The translations under genes and the position numbers were made by a program. Below are positions 26,501 to 33,978 of a stretch of DNA of 64,000 nt, one piece after another. Origin of the DNA: Cellulomonas cellasea (GTDB lineage: Bacteria > Actinomycetota > Actinomycetes > Actinomycetales > Cellulomonadaceae); the NCBI RefSeq assembly GCF_030372105.1, contig NZ_JAUDBQ010000001.1:124001-188000 (forward strand), written 5' to 3'. Position 1 is the stretch's first letter. The number at the start of each line of letters is the position of its first letter. Under the pieces are notes generated by a model. The model saw only the letters and a list, made by a program, of their open reading frames with translations. It had not been told where the DNA came from and searched no databases.

Positions 26501-26971
26501 GACGGCCAGCCGATCGACCTGTCGGTCCCGCTCGAGCTGTGGCGCCTGGACCTGGGCCAGCACACGCTGGTCGTGACGGCCACGGACCCGTCCGGCAACT
26601 CCACCACCGAGACCTTCAGGTTCTATCTGAAGACCTCGCTCCGGGACCTCGACCTCATGCTGCAGCACTTCGAGGACACCGGGGTCGTCGACCCGGTGGA
26701 CGTCGTCGCCCTGCGGAACACGCTCTTCCGCGTGCGCGCGGTCGAGGCCAGGGGCAATGACGCGGGGGCTGTCGTGCTGCTGCGGACGATGCGGGCCGAG
26801 GTGCTGGCACTCAACCTCGCCGACGACGCCGAGGCGGCGCTGCTGCGCAGCATCGACGCCATCATCGTCGAGCTCGGCGGGACGCCACCGGGGGCGGGCG
26901 CCGCGGCACGCGCGGAGCTCGACGGCCTGGCCGTGGAGCCCGAGGACGAGGGCGAGCTGCTGCGCGAGTAG
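23597..26971 (+). CDS. Secreted GH3 beta-glucosidase-type enzyme with PA14 insert
   Basis: Extracellular glycoside hydrolase, 1,124 residues. The ATG follows GGAGG by 7 nt and encodes a basic N-terminus and signal peptide (RRSTAATLALVVMATGLTTMATSATA-), with processing expected near AQDEP. The GH3 N-domain has SLPKHYVANNQETQR with the KHY motif and the catalytic nucleophile D283 in GWVSSDFNA. A PA14 domain (about 470-640: GLWAEWFTTSDFSG, GPYQLGVTVLGQVTLSVDGQEVL) interrupts the GH3 C-domain. A fibronectin III-like domain (about 790-910) and an Ig-like C-terminal part with an all-alpha tail follow. It probably acts on beta-glucosides or related plant oligosaccharides. The gene separates glmU from tRNA-Gln, which are neighbours in mycobacteria, so it looks inserted. 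Confidence 0.92.
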   Translation: MEPWQSHVTRGRSAPPHRRLRRLARRSTAATLALVVMATGLTTMATSATAQDEPWMNTDLSPDERADLLADAMTLDQKLTLFNGSGAGATAIPELGVPARREIDGATGVIVADVPTTAFPAGASLASTWNPDLAQAFGRQAGLETHLTGFSGWAGPSSDLVRSPFNGRQWATYGEDPLLAGLMPGNVIAGVNQTNDTNGVYSLPKHYVANNQETQRTTLDAVLDERTLREVYVRTWESLVEAEPGAVMCAFPRVNGTHACENPNLLWDILKGELGYPGWVSSDFNACTTLEAYNLGADVCGPGFPDFATFTAAVEDGTITPERFEDMVHRILRSYFKDGIIDHPPVGSLENPKPATPPLSDEVVAAGDETAYRIAVDGSVLLRNEDGALPLEADELDSIAVIGEAADRYLTGFGSDIVVDPTQLTTILDGIADRAGSGVAVTHVDGADPVRPGDLMPGDPPVPSGVLQPSTGSGPGLWAEWFTTSDFSGTPNTTRVEDQVNWAEGLAAVFGQFGYNPSPAPKLPDAFLGAPNPSVRWSGTLNPTETGPYQLGVTVLGQVTLSVDGQEVLTADADTIQTLSTELELTAGQSYDIVIEYVADAPNQCCPGTTSEIGPTIRFSWVPPNGNASPQIQEAVGAAATSDVAVIVANDYMGESLDRGNLGLFQDMSLLIESVAAVNPNVVVVLATGAPVEMPWLDSVPAVFESWYPGQQQGSAIAALLFGDEDFSGRLPITWPASEEQVVDEIGLANPYLDVNVPDITVDYTDGVFVGYRAYDELGVEPLFPFGHGLSYSSFAYDNLQVTGPRARQNEGPDTSEPGLVSVDVTNTGTFTSTEVVQVYNGRLPTDRAVTPPQALLGWGRVTLAPGETATVEVPIELYTPQHVLAYWDTEFGYWITPTGTTDLYVGSSSRDVRLTSTLEVREPLEPDTTPPTFELTGFTDGGLYGVGGTIDWGLTVDDPTATVVATLDGQPIDLSVPLELWRLDLGQHTLVVTATDPSGNSTTETFRFYLKTSLRDLDLMLQHFEDTGVVDPVDVVALRNTLFRVRAVEARGNDAGAVVLLRTMRAEVLALNLADDAEAALLRSIDAIIVELGGTPPGAGAAARAELDGLAVEPEDEGELLRE

Positions 26972-26994
26972 CGGCCCGCGGAGGGAGAGGCCAT

Positions 26995-27033
26995 GCCGTG
27001 TCGGGGCGCCAGCAGGTGGCGCCCCGACACGGC
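26995..27033. terminator. Bidirectional terminator, 17-bp perfect stem
   Basis: A perfect 17-bp inverted repeat (26995-27011/27017-27033) with a 5-nt loop lies between the GH3 stop and the convergent tRNA-Gln gene. It could terminate both transcripts. It has no T-run. Confidence 0.85.
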
Positions 27034-27041
27034 GGCGCTTG

Positions 27042-27113
27042 CTCCGCCCCCAGGATTCGAACCCGGACCGCAAGGCACCAAAGGCCTGCGTGCTGCCGTT
27101 ACACCAGGGCGGA
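27042..27113 (-). tRNA. tRNA-Gln (anticodon TTG)
   Basis: Read on the minus strand, the 7-bp acceptor stem TCCGCCC/GGGCGGA is perfect. The D-arm has GTGT/GCAC, the anticodon loop is CTTTGGT (anticodon TTG, codon CAA), and the T-arm is CCGGG-TTCGAAT-CCTGG. The discriminator is G, as expected for Gln. The 27-43 pair of the anticodon stem is mismatched. CCA is not encoded. The position between glmU and a TetR gene matches the mycobacterial glmU-tRNA-Gln-Rv1019 arrangement. Confidence 0.93.
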
Positions 27114-27196
27114 CCGGCCCACACCGCCGCCCGCAGAGGGGGTGATGTGCGCCTCGGCAGACCAGTCTGCCAGGCCACGCACGGCATGATGTCCTC

Positions 27197-27832
27197 GTGG
27201 CCACCGACGCGAGACGACAAACGCGCCCCCGGATGACCGGCGTGGAGCGACGAGAGCAGCTGATCGACGTCAGCCGTGTCCTTTTCGCCGAGAAGGGCTT
27301 CGACGGGACGAGCGTCGAGGAGATCGCCTCCCGGGCCAAGGTCTCCAAGCCTGTCGTGTACGAGCACTTCGGCGGCAAGGAGGGCATCTACGCGGTCGTC
27401 GTGGACCGCGAGATCCAGCACCTCACCAACGCGCTGACCTCGGCCCTGGACGGCGGCGGCCACCCGAAGGTGCTCGTCGAGCGGATGGCGATGACGCTGC
27501 TGAACTACATCGAGAACTCCACGGACGGCTTCCAGATCCTGGTGCGGGACTCCCCTGTCGCGCAGGCCACCGGCACGTTCTCCAGCCTCATCGGCGACGT
27601 CGCGACCCAGGTGGAGCACCGGCTCGGCGACCAGTTCAAGAAGCAGGGCCTGGACCCCAAGTCCGCGCCGATCTACGCGCAGATGCTGGTCGGGATGGTG
27701 GCGCTCACCGGGCAGTACTGGCTCGACGCGCGCAGCCCCGGCAAGGCGGAGGTCGCGGCGCACCTGGTGAACCTCGCGTGGAACGGGCTGTCGGGCCTGG
27801 AGCGCCGGCCGCGGCTGGCCAGCGCGCCGTGA
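27197..27832 (+). CDS. TetR-family transcriptional regulator (Rv1019-like position)
   Basis: One-component regulator of 211 residues. The N-terminal helix-turn-helix is RREQLIDVSRVLFAEKGFDGTSVEEIASRAKVSKPVVYEHFGGKEGIYAVVVDRE, a textbook TetR DNA-binding domain. The C-terminal ligand domain is helical (MLVGMVALTGQYWLDARSPGKAEVAAHLVNLAWNGL). The start is a GTG; an in-frame ATG at 27233 would remove only 12 residues. Its place next to tRNA-Gln and glmU matches Rv1019 of Mycobacterium. Ligand and targets are unknown. Confidence 0.9.
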   Translation: MATDARRQTRPRMTGVERREQLIDVSRVLFAEKGFDGTSVEEIASRAKVSKPVVYEHFGGKEGIYAVVVDREIQHLTNALTSALDGGGHPKVLVERMAMTLLNYIENSTDGFQILVRDSPVAQATGTFSSLIGDVATQVEHRLGDQFKKQGLDPKSAPIYAQMLVGMVALTGQYWLDARSPGKAEVAAHLVNLAWNGLSGLERRPRLASAP

Positions 27833-27842
27833 GCGGGCGCCG

Positions 27843-27864
27843 TTATCTCGACGGCGAGTAATCT
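27843..27864 (+). promoter_or_regulatory. Putative MarR-gene promoter with overlapping operator
   Basis: A partial palindrome TTATCTCG-ACGG-CGAGTAAT (27843-27862) overlaps a good -10 hexamer TAATCT (27859-27864), which lies 6 nt before the ATG of the MarR gene. That spacing fits a leaderless transcript with an autoregulatory MarR site over the promoter. The inference rests on symmetry and position. Confidence 0.45.
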
Positions 27865-27870
27865 CAGCGC

Positions 27871-28467
27871 ATGGCGGCAGGCAGCACTCCGGCGGACGAC
27901 GCCGACGACAGGGACGCGACGGCGACCGCGGGGCAGCGCGTCAGCGCCACGGCGGGCCCCGGGCCCGAGGGCGGGATGCGCGACGAGGTCGACCGGATCG
28001 TCACGGCCTGGGAGCGCGAGCGCCCCGACCTGGACGTCACACCGCTCACGGTGCTGTCCCGCGTCAGCCGGCTCGCCCGGCACCTGGACTTGGCGCGCCG
28101 CGCGGTGTTCGCGCGGCATGGCCTGGAGACGTGGGAGTTCGACGTGCTCTCGGCGCTGCGCCGCGCGGGCGCGCCGTACCGGCTCTCCCCCGGCGCCCTG
28201 CTGACGCAGACGCTGGTGACGAGCGGGACGATGACCAACCGCATCGACCGGCTGACCCAGCGTGGCTTCGTGTCCCGGATGCCCTCCCCGGAGGACCGGC
28301 GCGGGGTGCTCGTCGAGCTCACCGACCTGGGCCGCACGCGTGTGGACGGCGCCCTCGCCGACCTGCTCGACGAGGAGCGCACCCTGCTGGCCGGCCTGGC
28401 CGACGAGGACCGGGCCCGGCTCGCTGACCTGCTGCGCAGCGTGGTCGCCCCGTTCGACGCCCACTAG
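27871..28467 (+). CDS. MarR-family transcriptional regulator
   Basis: Winged-helix regulator, 198 residues. A disordered acidic N-terminus of about 45 residues precedes the MarR fold: VLSRVSRLARHLDLARRAVFARHGLETWEFDVLSALRRAG, then the recognition helix region LVTSGTMTNRIDRLTQRGFVSRMPSPEDRRGVLVELTDLGR, including the wing motif DRR. A putative promoter with a palindrome directly abuts the ATG. The last codons and stop lie in an 18-bp tandem duplication. Ligand and regulon are unknown. Confidence 0.9.
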   Translation: MAAGSTPADDADDRDATATAGQRVSATAGPGPEGGMRDEVDRIVTAWERERPDLDVTPLTVLSRVSRLARHLDLARRAVFARHGLETWEFDVLSALRRAGAPYRLSPGALLTQTLVTSGTMTNRIDRLTQRGFVSRMPSPEDRRGVLVELTDLGRTRVDGALADLLDEERTLLAGLADEDRARLADLLRSVVAPFDAH

Positions 28468-28488
28468 CCCTTCGACGCCCACTAGCCC
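28453..28488 (+). repeat. 18-bp exact tandem duplication across a stop codon
   Basis: The sequence ttcgacgcccactagccc occurs twice in direct succession (28453-28470 and 28471-28488). The first copy carries the last residues (FDAH) and the TAG stop of the MarR gene. The second copy repeats FDAH-stop outside the gene. It lies 20 bp from the end of the convergent membrane-protein gene. Confidence 0.95.
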
Positions 28489-28507
28489 CTGCGACGGCCA
28501 TGAGCCG

Positions 28508-30115
28508 TCACGGCAGCCGTTCCCACAACCCGACGTGGTGGTTGCGGCCCGCCTGGGCGAACTCCCCGCGCAGCCACTCCTCGAGCGCGGGGCTCATCTC
28601 GTTCCGGGAGAGCTGGTTCGTCAGCAGCGCGCCGCGCGCGTCGGCCAGCTGCGCCCAGATGACGCGCTCGTCGGGCGGCAGCCCCGCGGGCGGTCCTGCG
28701 GGCGGTCCTGCGCCCCGGGCCGCGCGGGCGTCCGCGGCGGCCAGCTCGGGGGTCGGGCTGCCCTCGTCGAGGGCCAGCCGGAGCCCGAAGATGTCCACCA
28801 CGTCGGGGCAGCCCGCCCGGATCTGCCGCCTGCTCGCGTCGGCCGCGGCGAGCACCGACGGCGTGGCGCTCCATGTGCACTCGTGCTCCCGGGCGAAGGC
28901 CGCCAGCGGCTCGTTGGCGAGGGGCCGTCCCCAGCCGGGCGCCACGGCGCCGGAGACCGCCAGCGGCACCGCCAACACCGCGCCTGCCGCGATGGCCCAC
29001 GGGTGGGCCTGCGTGGGCAGCCGCGCGGCCAGGCGGCCGGCGCCCGCCCCGAGCAGCAGGCACAGCGCGGGCCCCACGAACGCGGTGTAGTGCGTGCCCC
29101 AACTCGGCGCCACGAGCAGCAGCGCCATCTGGGCCAGGGCCAGCAGCCCCCACCACACCGGGTCGGACCAGTCCCTCGGCCGCACGCGGGCGTAGACGGC
29201 GCGGGCCACCGGCGCCGCGCACAGGGCCAGGAGCAGCAGTCCGCCCGCGACGGCGAGGGCGTGCCCGATGGTGGGGCCGGTGAGCGCCACCGGGGACACG
29301 AGCGTGCCGATCCGCTCCAGGGCGCCCGTCGGGTTGGCCTCGCGGCCCCGCTGGATCGCGACGATGTTCCGCCAGGCCGCCGACGGGTCCGCCACCGCGA
29401 GGGCCAGCGCCGGGCTGAGCCCCACCACGCACCACAGCGCCCCGCGGCCGACGGCGCGCACTCCCGCCCGGGCCCCGACCAGCGCGCCCAGCACCAGCAC
29501 GTCGGCGGCGCCCCACAGCTTGAACGCGACGGCCAGCCCGGCCATCGCCCCCGCCACCCGCACCGCTCGGGGAGCCGGCCCGGCCCGGTCGCCCGGGGCC
29601 CGGCGCAACCCGAGCAGGGCGACCAGCACGCACACGTTGAGCAGCGGCTCGAGGTACACCGTCCGCTCGGCGATCGTGATCGTGCCCCACGCGGCGTACA
29701 GCGCCCCGCCGACGACTGCCGCCGTCCACCCGCGCGGACGCAGGATCATCGCGACGAGCACGGCGTTCACGGCGCCGACCAGCACCACCGCGACCCGCGC
29801 GGCGGCCAGCGCCCAGGAGTCGCCGACCAAGCCCGCCACCGCCGCGAACGGCGCCAGGGCCACCACGACGCCGCCCGGCTGCAGGAAGGTGAAGTCCGTG
29901 TACGGCAGGTCGCCCGCGAGCAGGTGCTGCGCCGCGGCGAGGTGCACGCCGTCGTCGTAGCCGATCACCCCGCGCAACGACCCCCGGTGCAGCACCGGGC
30001 CCAGGCGCATGGCCACCGCGAGGCAGCCGAGGATGAGTGCCAGGACGACGAGCCCGCGGCTGCCCGACCGCGGGGCCGGCAGCGCTACCCGGCGCTCTCC
30101 GCCGCCGCCAGCCAC
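28508..30115 (-). CDS. GT-C-fold membrane glycosyltransferase-like protein
   Basis: Integral membrane protein of about 535 residues with roughly ten to twelve hydrophobic segments. The first helix (GLVVLALILGCLAVAMRL) is followed by an extracytoplasmic loop GVIGYDDGVHLAAAQHLLAGDLPYTDFTFLQPGG with an acidic pair like that used by GT-C enzymes (PMT/ArnT/GT87 type), which take polyprenyl-phosphate sugars. A soluble C-terminal domain follows the last helix. The start is uncertain: the GTG used here overlaps the ABC-F gene by 31 bp; an ATG some 28 codons later would cut the first helix. It may mannosylate a surface polymer, but acceptor and donor are unknown. Confidence 0.72.
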   Translation of the reverse strand: MAGGGGERRVALPAPRSGSRGLVVLALILGCLAVAMRLGPVLHRGSLRGVIGYDDGVHLAAAQHLLAGDLPYTDFTFLQPGGVVVALAPFAAVAGLVGDSWALAAARVAVVLVGAVNAVLVAMILRPRGWTAAVVGGALYAAWGTITIAERTVYLEPLLNVCVLVALLGLRRAPGDRAGPAPRAVRVAGAMAGLAVAFKLWGAADVLVLGALVGARAGVRAVGRGALWCVVGLSPALALAVADPSAAWRNIVAIQRGREANPTGALERIGTLVSPVALTGPTIGHALAVAGGLLLLALCAAPVARAVYARVRPRDWSDPVWWGLLALAQMALLLVAPSWGTHYTAFVGPALCLLLGAGAGRLAARLPTQAHPWAIAAGAVLAVPLAVSGAVAPGWGRPLANEPLAAFAREHECTWSATPSVLAAADASRRQIRAGCPDVVDIFGLRLALDEGSPTPELAAADARAARGAGPPAGPPAGLPPDERVIWAQLADARGALLTNQLSRNEMSPALEEWLRGEFAQAGRNHHVGLWERLP

Positions 30116-31917
30116 AGCTCCTCGAGCGCGTCGCGCTCCTCGGCGAGGGCCCGCAGCTCGGCGTCGAGCCGCTGGACCGCCTGGTGGTCGGTGGCCTGGG
30201 CGGCCATCTTCTCGTGCAGGCGCGCCTCGAGCTCGGCGATCTTGCCGAGCCGGCGCTCGACGCGCTGCACCTCCTTGCGGGCGGCGCGCTGGTCGGCTGC
30301 GCTGGGCGCGGGCTGCGCGTCGTCGGCCGCGCTCGACGGCGCCCCGCTGGGTGCGGCCGCCGGGCGCGCGGTCCCGGGCGCGGCGCGGCGCAGCTCGAGG
30401 TACTGCTCCACCCCGCCCGGCAGGTCGCGGATGGCGCCGTCGCCCAGCAGGGCCACCTGCCGGTCGCAGACCCGCTCCAGCAGGTACCTGTCGTGCGAGA
30501 CGACGATGAGCGTGCCCGGCCAGCCGTCGAGCAGGTCCTCGAGCGCGGCCAGGGTGTCGGTGTCGAGGTCGTTCGTGGGCTCGTCGAGGAGCAGCACGTT
30601 CGGCTCCCCCACCAGCAGCCGCAGGAGCTGCAGCCGTCGGCGCTCCCCACCCGAGAGGTCCCGCACCGGGGTGCGGGCGCGGTCCTTGGTGAAGCCGAGC
30701 CGCTCCACGAGCTGCGCGGCGGTCAGCTCCTTGCCGCCGGCCACGACGGTGCGCTTCTCCCGCTCGACCACCTCGACCACACGCAGGTCGGCGAGCTCGT
30801 CGAGGTCCTCCACGTCCTGCGTGAGCTCGGCCACCTGCACCGTCTTGCCCCGCTTGACCCGGCCCGACGTGGGCTCCAGCCGCCCGGCGAGCAGGCGCAG
30901 CAGCGTCGTCTTGCCCGCGCCGTTGACCCCGACGATGCCGTACCGGTCGCCCGGGCCCAGCCGCCAGGTCACGTCGTCGAGCAGCGCCCGGCCGCGCACG
31001 GCAGGGCTGTCGGCGGTGGCGGGCTCGTCGAAGCGGAGGGTGACGTCCTCCAGGTCCAGCACGTCCTTGCCGAGCCGGCTGGTGGCCATCCGGGTCAGCT
31101 CGAGCTGGTCGCGGGGCGCCGGCTCGTCGGCGATGAGCTCGGTGGCGGCGTCGATGCGGAACTTCGGCTTGGAGGTGCGGGCCGGGGCGCCGCGGCGCAG
31201 CCACGCGAGCTCCTTGCGCAGCAGGTTCTGCCGCTTCTCCTCCGTGACGGCCGCCGTGCGCGCCCGCTCCGCGCGGGCCAGCACGTAGGCGGCGTACCCG
31301 CCCTCGTACCCCTCGACGCCGCCGTCGTTGACCTCCCACATGCGCGTGCACACCGCGTCGAGGAACCAGCGGTCGTGGGTGACGACCACCAGTGCCCCGT
31401 TGCCGCGCGCGTACCGCTCGGCCAGGTGCTCGGCGAGCCAGGCGACCCCCTCGACGTCCAGGTGGTTGGTGGGCTCGTCGAGCGCCAGCACCTCGTCGTC
31501 GCGCACCAGCAGCCGGGCCAGCGCGACACGGCGGCGCTGCCCGCCGGAGAGCGTGGCGACGTCGTCGTCGAAGGACAGGTCGGCCAGCAGCCCGGCGTGC
31601 ACCGAGCGGATCCGGGGGTCGGTGGCCCAGGTGTGCTCGTCGGCGTCCCCGTGCACCAGGTCCCGCACCGTCTTCCCGGCGGGCAGCTCGTCCCGCTGGT
31701 CGAGCACGGCGACGCGCACGCTGCCCGCGCGGGTCACACGGCCGGAGTCGGGCGCCTGGATGCCGGCCAGCACGCGCAGCAGCGTGGACTTGCCGGCGCC
31801 GTTGGGGCCGACCACCCCGACGCGCATGCCGTCGTCGAGCCCGAGGCTCACCTCGTCGAGGAGCGTGCGGGTGCCGAGCGTGAGCGAGACGGAGTCCGCT
31901 CCGAGCAGGTGGGCCAT
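30085..31917 (-). CDS. ABC-F family ATPase
   Basis: Soluble twin-ABC protein of 610 residues with no membrane segments, of the ribosome-associated ABC-F class (Uup/EttA relatives; mycobacterial homologues lie in other loci). The first domain has GVVGPNGAGKSTLLRVLAG, LSGGQRRRVALARLL and LALDEPTNHLDVEGV. A linker with charged helices (residues of about 235-290) follows. The second domain has GIVGVNGAGKTTLLRLLAG, LSGGERRRLQLLRLL and LLLDEPTNDLDTDTL. The C-terminal coiled coil (AARKEVQRVERRLGKIAELEARLHEKM) is Uup-like. Whether it aids translation, branch migration or antibiotic protection is not decided by sequence. Confidence 0.93.
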   Translation of the reverse strand: MAHLLGADSVSLTLGTRTLLDEVSLGLDDGMRVGVVGPNGAGKSTLLRVLAGIQAPDSGRVTRAGSVRVAVLDQRDELPAGKTVRDLVHGDADEHTWATDPRIRSVHAGLLADLSFDDDVATLSGGQRRRVALARLLVRDDEVLALDEPTNHLDVEGVAWLAEHLAERYARGNGALVVVTHDRWFLDAVCTRMWEVNDGGVEGYEGGYAAYVLARAERARTAAVTEEKRQNLLRKELAWLRRGAPARTSKPKFRIDAATELIADEPAPRDQLELTRMATSRLGKDVLDLEDVTLRFDEPATADSPAVRGRALLDDVTWRLGPGDRYGIVGVNGAGKTTLLRLLAGRLEPTSGRVKRGKTVQVAELTQDVEDLDELADLRVVEVVEREKRTVVAGGKELTAAQLVERLGFTKDRARTPVRDLSGGERRRLQLLRLLVGEPNVLLLDEPTNDLDTDTLAALEDLLDGWPGTLIVVSHDRYLLERVCDRQVALLGDGAIRDLPGGVEQYLELRRAAPGTARPAAAPSGAPSSAADDAQPAPSAADQRAARKEVQRVERRLGKIAELEARLHEKMAAQATDHQAVQRLDAELRALAEERDALEELWLAAAESAG

Positions 31918-32014
31918 CGAGCTCTTTCCATGGGGACGGGCGTGCGGTTGTTGGTGGGGCCGGTCCGAGCGGGCGACGGGGCGCCTGCCTGTCGATGCCG
32001 TGCCGCCTCCGATG

Positions 32015-32959
32015 CTACGGCGACGGGCTGGCGATGACCCGCGCCCCCGGGACGGGCCCGACGGCGGTGAGCACCGTGTCGGCGACGCCGGCCGCGGTCA
32101 GCGCCGCGCCTATCACCTGCGCGTGGGCCCGGCTGCGCGCCAGCGCCGCCACTGTCGGCCCCGAGCCGGACACGAGGACGCCCAGGGCGCCCACGTCATC
32201 CGCCGCCGCGAGGGTCTCGGCCAGCTCGGGCGCCAGCTCGAGGGCCGCGGGCTGCAGGTCGTTGCGCAGCGCGCGCCCGAGCGCCGTCGCGTCGCCCGCG
32301 CGGAGCGCCTGCAGCAGCTCCAGGTCGCTGTCCGGGCCGAAGGCGCCGGAGCCCGCGCCGGCCAAGGCGTCGAACTCCGCGTAGACGCGCGCCGTCGACA
32401 GGCCCACGTCCCGCACGGCGAAGACCCAGTGGTACTCGCCGCGGCTGAGCGCGGGCGTCAGCACGTCGCCCCGGCCCGATCCGATCGCGGTGTGCCCAAC
32501 CAGCCCGAACGGCACGTCCGAGCCGAGGCCCGCGGCCAGCTCGTGCAGCTGGTCGCGGCTGAGCCCGGCGCCCCAGAACGCGTCGCAGGCGAGCAGGGCC
32601 GCCGCCGCGTCCGCCGATCCGCCCGCCATCCCTCCGGCCACCGGCACCGACTTCTCGATGTGCAGGTGCACGCCGTCGTCGATGCCCGCGAACTCCGCGA
32701 GGGCGCGCGCCGCGCGCAAAGCCAGGTTCGTCTCGTCCGTGGGCACCAGGTGCGCCTGCGGGCCGCTGACCGAGAGCGTCAGGCCGTCCCCGGGGGTCGC
32801 CACGACGTCCTCGTACACCGACACCGCCTGGAACACGGTCACCAGGGGGTGGTAGCCGTCGGGCTCGCGGGCGCCGACGCGCAGCCCCAAGTTCACCTTG
32901 CCGGGCGCGCGGACCCGGACCTCGGGCTGGCTGCCGATCTCGACGCGGGGCTGGGTCAC
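32015..32959 (-). CDS. ispE: 4-diphosphocytidyl-2-C-methyl-D-erythritol kinase
   Basis: GHMP-family kinase of the MEP isoprenoid pathway, 314 residues. It phosphorylates the 2-hydroxyl of CDP-ME, supplying precursors for polyprenyl carriers used in wall and exopolysaccharide synthesis. Motifs are [31 protein letters not shown], the ATP loop [22 protein letters not shown] and the C-terminal [11 protein letters not shown]. It starts inside the last 4 bp of rsmA, the usual actinobacterial coupling. Confidence 0.96.
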   Translation of the reverse strand: MTQPRVEIGSQPEVRVRAPGKVNLGLRVGAREPDGYHPLVTVFQAVSVYEDVVATPGDGLTLSVSGPQAHLVPTDETNLALRAARALAEFAGIDDGVHLHIEKSVPVAGGMAGGSADAAAALLACDAFWGAGLSRDQLHELAAGLGSDVPFGLVGHTAIGSGRGDVLTPALSRGEYHWVFAVRDVGLSTARVYAEFDALAGAGSGAFGPDSDLELLQALRAGDATALGRALRNDLQPAALELAPELAETLAAADDVGALGVLVSGSGPTVAALARSRAHAQVIGAALTAAGVADTVLTAVGPVPGARVIASPSP

Positions 32960-33882
32960 GGCTCCACTGTGCCAGGTCCGCCCACGGGCGGCCCGGACTG
33001 CTCCACCGGCCCCGGCTCGGCGCCGGCCTGTTCGGCGAGCTGTGCCGCGATCCGCGCGAAGCCGTCGATGTCCACCCGCTCGCCACGGGTCTGCGGGTCG
33101 ATGCCCGCGCCCTCCAACGCGCGCACGGCCGCCTGTGGGGAGCCGGCCAGCGGGGCCAGTGCCGCGCGGAGCATCTTGCGGCGCTGCGCGAACGCGGCGT
33201 CGACCACCGCGAAGACCTGCTGCCGGGTGGCGGACGTCACCGGCGGCTCCCGCCGGTCCATGCGCACCAGCGCCGAGTCCACGTTCGGCGCCGGCCAGAA
33301 GACGTTGCGGCCCACGGTGGCGGTGCGGCGGGCCGAGGCGTACCAGGCGACCTTCGCGGACGGCACCCCGTAGACGCGGCTGCCGGGGGGCGCGGCCAGG
33401 CGGTCGGCAACCTCCGCCTGCACCATCACCAGCACGCGCTCGAGGCTCGGGAACCGCTCGAGGAAGGTCAGCAGCACCGGCACCGAGACGTTGTACGGGA
33501 GGTTCGCGACGAGCGCGGTGGGCGGCGGGCCCGGCAGCTCGTGCACCTCCAGCGCGTCGGCCCCGACGACCGTCAGGTCGGCCTCGCCGGGGACATGCGC
33601 GGCGACGGTGCCCGGCAGCAGGCCCGCGAGCACCGGGTCGATCTCCACGGCGACGACGCTGGCCCCCGCCTCCAGCAGCCCGAGCGTCAGCGAGCCGAGC
33701 CCCGGCCCGACCTCGACGACCCGCTCGCCCGCTGTCACGTCGGCCTGGCGCACGATCTTGCGGACCGTGCCCCCGTCGAGCACGAAGTTCTGTCCGAGGG
33801 TCTTGGTGGGGCGGATGCCCGCCCGTGCGGCCAGCTCGCGGATCTCCGCGGGACCGAGCAGGGGTCCGGCGGTGGCAGTCAT
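32956..33882 (-). CDS. rsmA: 16S rRNA (A1518/A1519-N6) dimethyltransferase
   Basis: KsgA/RsmA methyltransferase, 308 residues, which dimethylates two adjacent adenines in the helix 45 loop of 16S rRNA. Motifs are [18 protein letters not shown], the SAM-binding [28 protein letters not shown] and the catalytic NLPYNVS. The order rpfB, rsmA, ispE is conserved across actinobacteria. The gene is separated from rpfB by a strong hairpin, so it likely has its own promoter within the roughly 96-bp gap. Confidence 0.96.
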   Translation of the reverse strand: MTATAGPLLGPAEIRELAARAGIRPTKTLGQNFVLDGGTVRKIVRQADVTAGERVVEVGPGLGSLTLGLLEAGASVVAVEIDPVLAGLLPGTVAAHVPGEADLTVVGADALEVHELPGPPPTALVANLPYNVSVPVLLTFLERFPSLERVLVMVQAEVADRLAAPPGSRVYGVPSAKVAWYASARRTATVGRNVFWPAPNVDSALVRMDRREPPVTSATRQQVFAVVDAAFAQRRKMLRAALAPLAGSPQAAVRALEGAGIDPQTRGERVDIDGFARIAAQLAEQAGAEPGPVEQSGPPVGGPGTVEP

Positions 33883-33916
33883 GCCCCAGAGCCTAACGGC
33901 CCGCGCCGGAGACGCC

Positions 33917-33952
33917 GCGAGCGCGCACTCCCCGGAGGGTGTGCGCGCTCGC
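33917..33952 (-). terminator. Hairpin downstream of rpfB
   Basis: A perfect 12-bp inverted repeat (33917-33928/33941-33952), continued inside by CCC/GGG pairing, follows the rpfB stop by about 26 bp and separates it from rsmA. Likely a factor-independent-type terminator without U-tract. Confidence 0.75.
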
Positions 33953-33978
33953 GACAGGGTGCTGCGATGCCGCGTCCG

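Noticed and set aside
25481-27763. 760-codon minus-strand open frame spanning the GH3 end, tRNA-Gln and the TetR gene
   Set aside because: It crosses a tRNA gene and a strong terminator and encodes only low-complexity sequence, so it is not a gene.
28262-31288. 1,008-codon plus-strand open frame opposite the membrane protein and ABC-F genes
   Set aside because: It is a GC-driven antisense frame; the ABC-F Walker motifs on the other strand are unambiguous.
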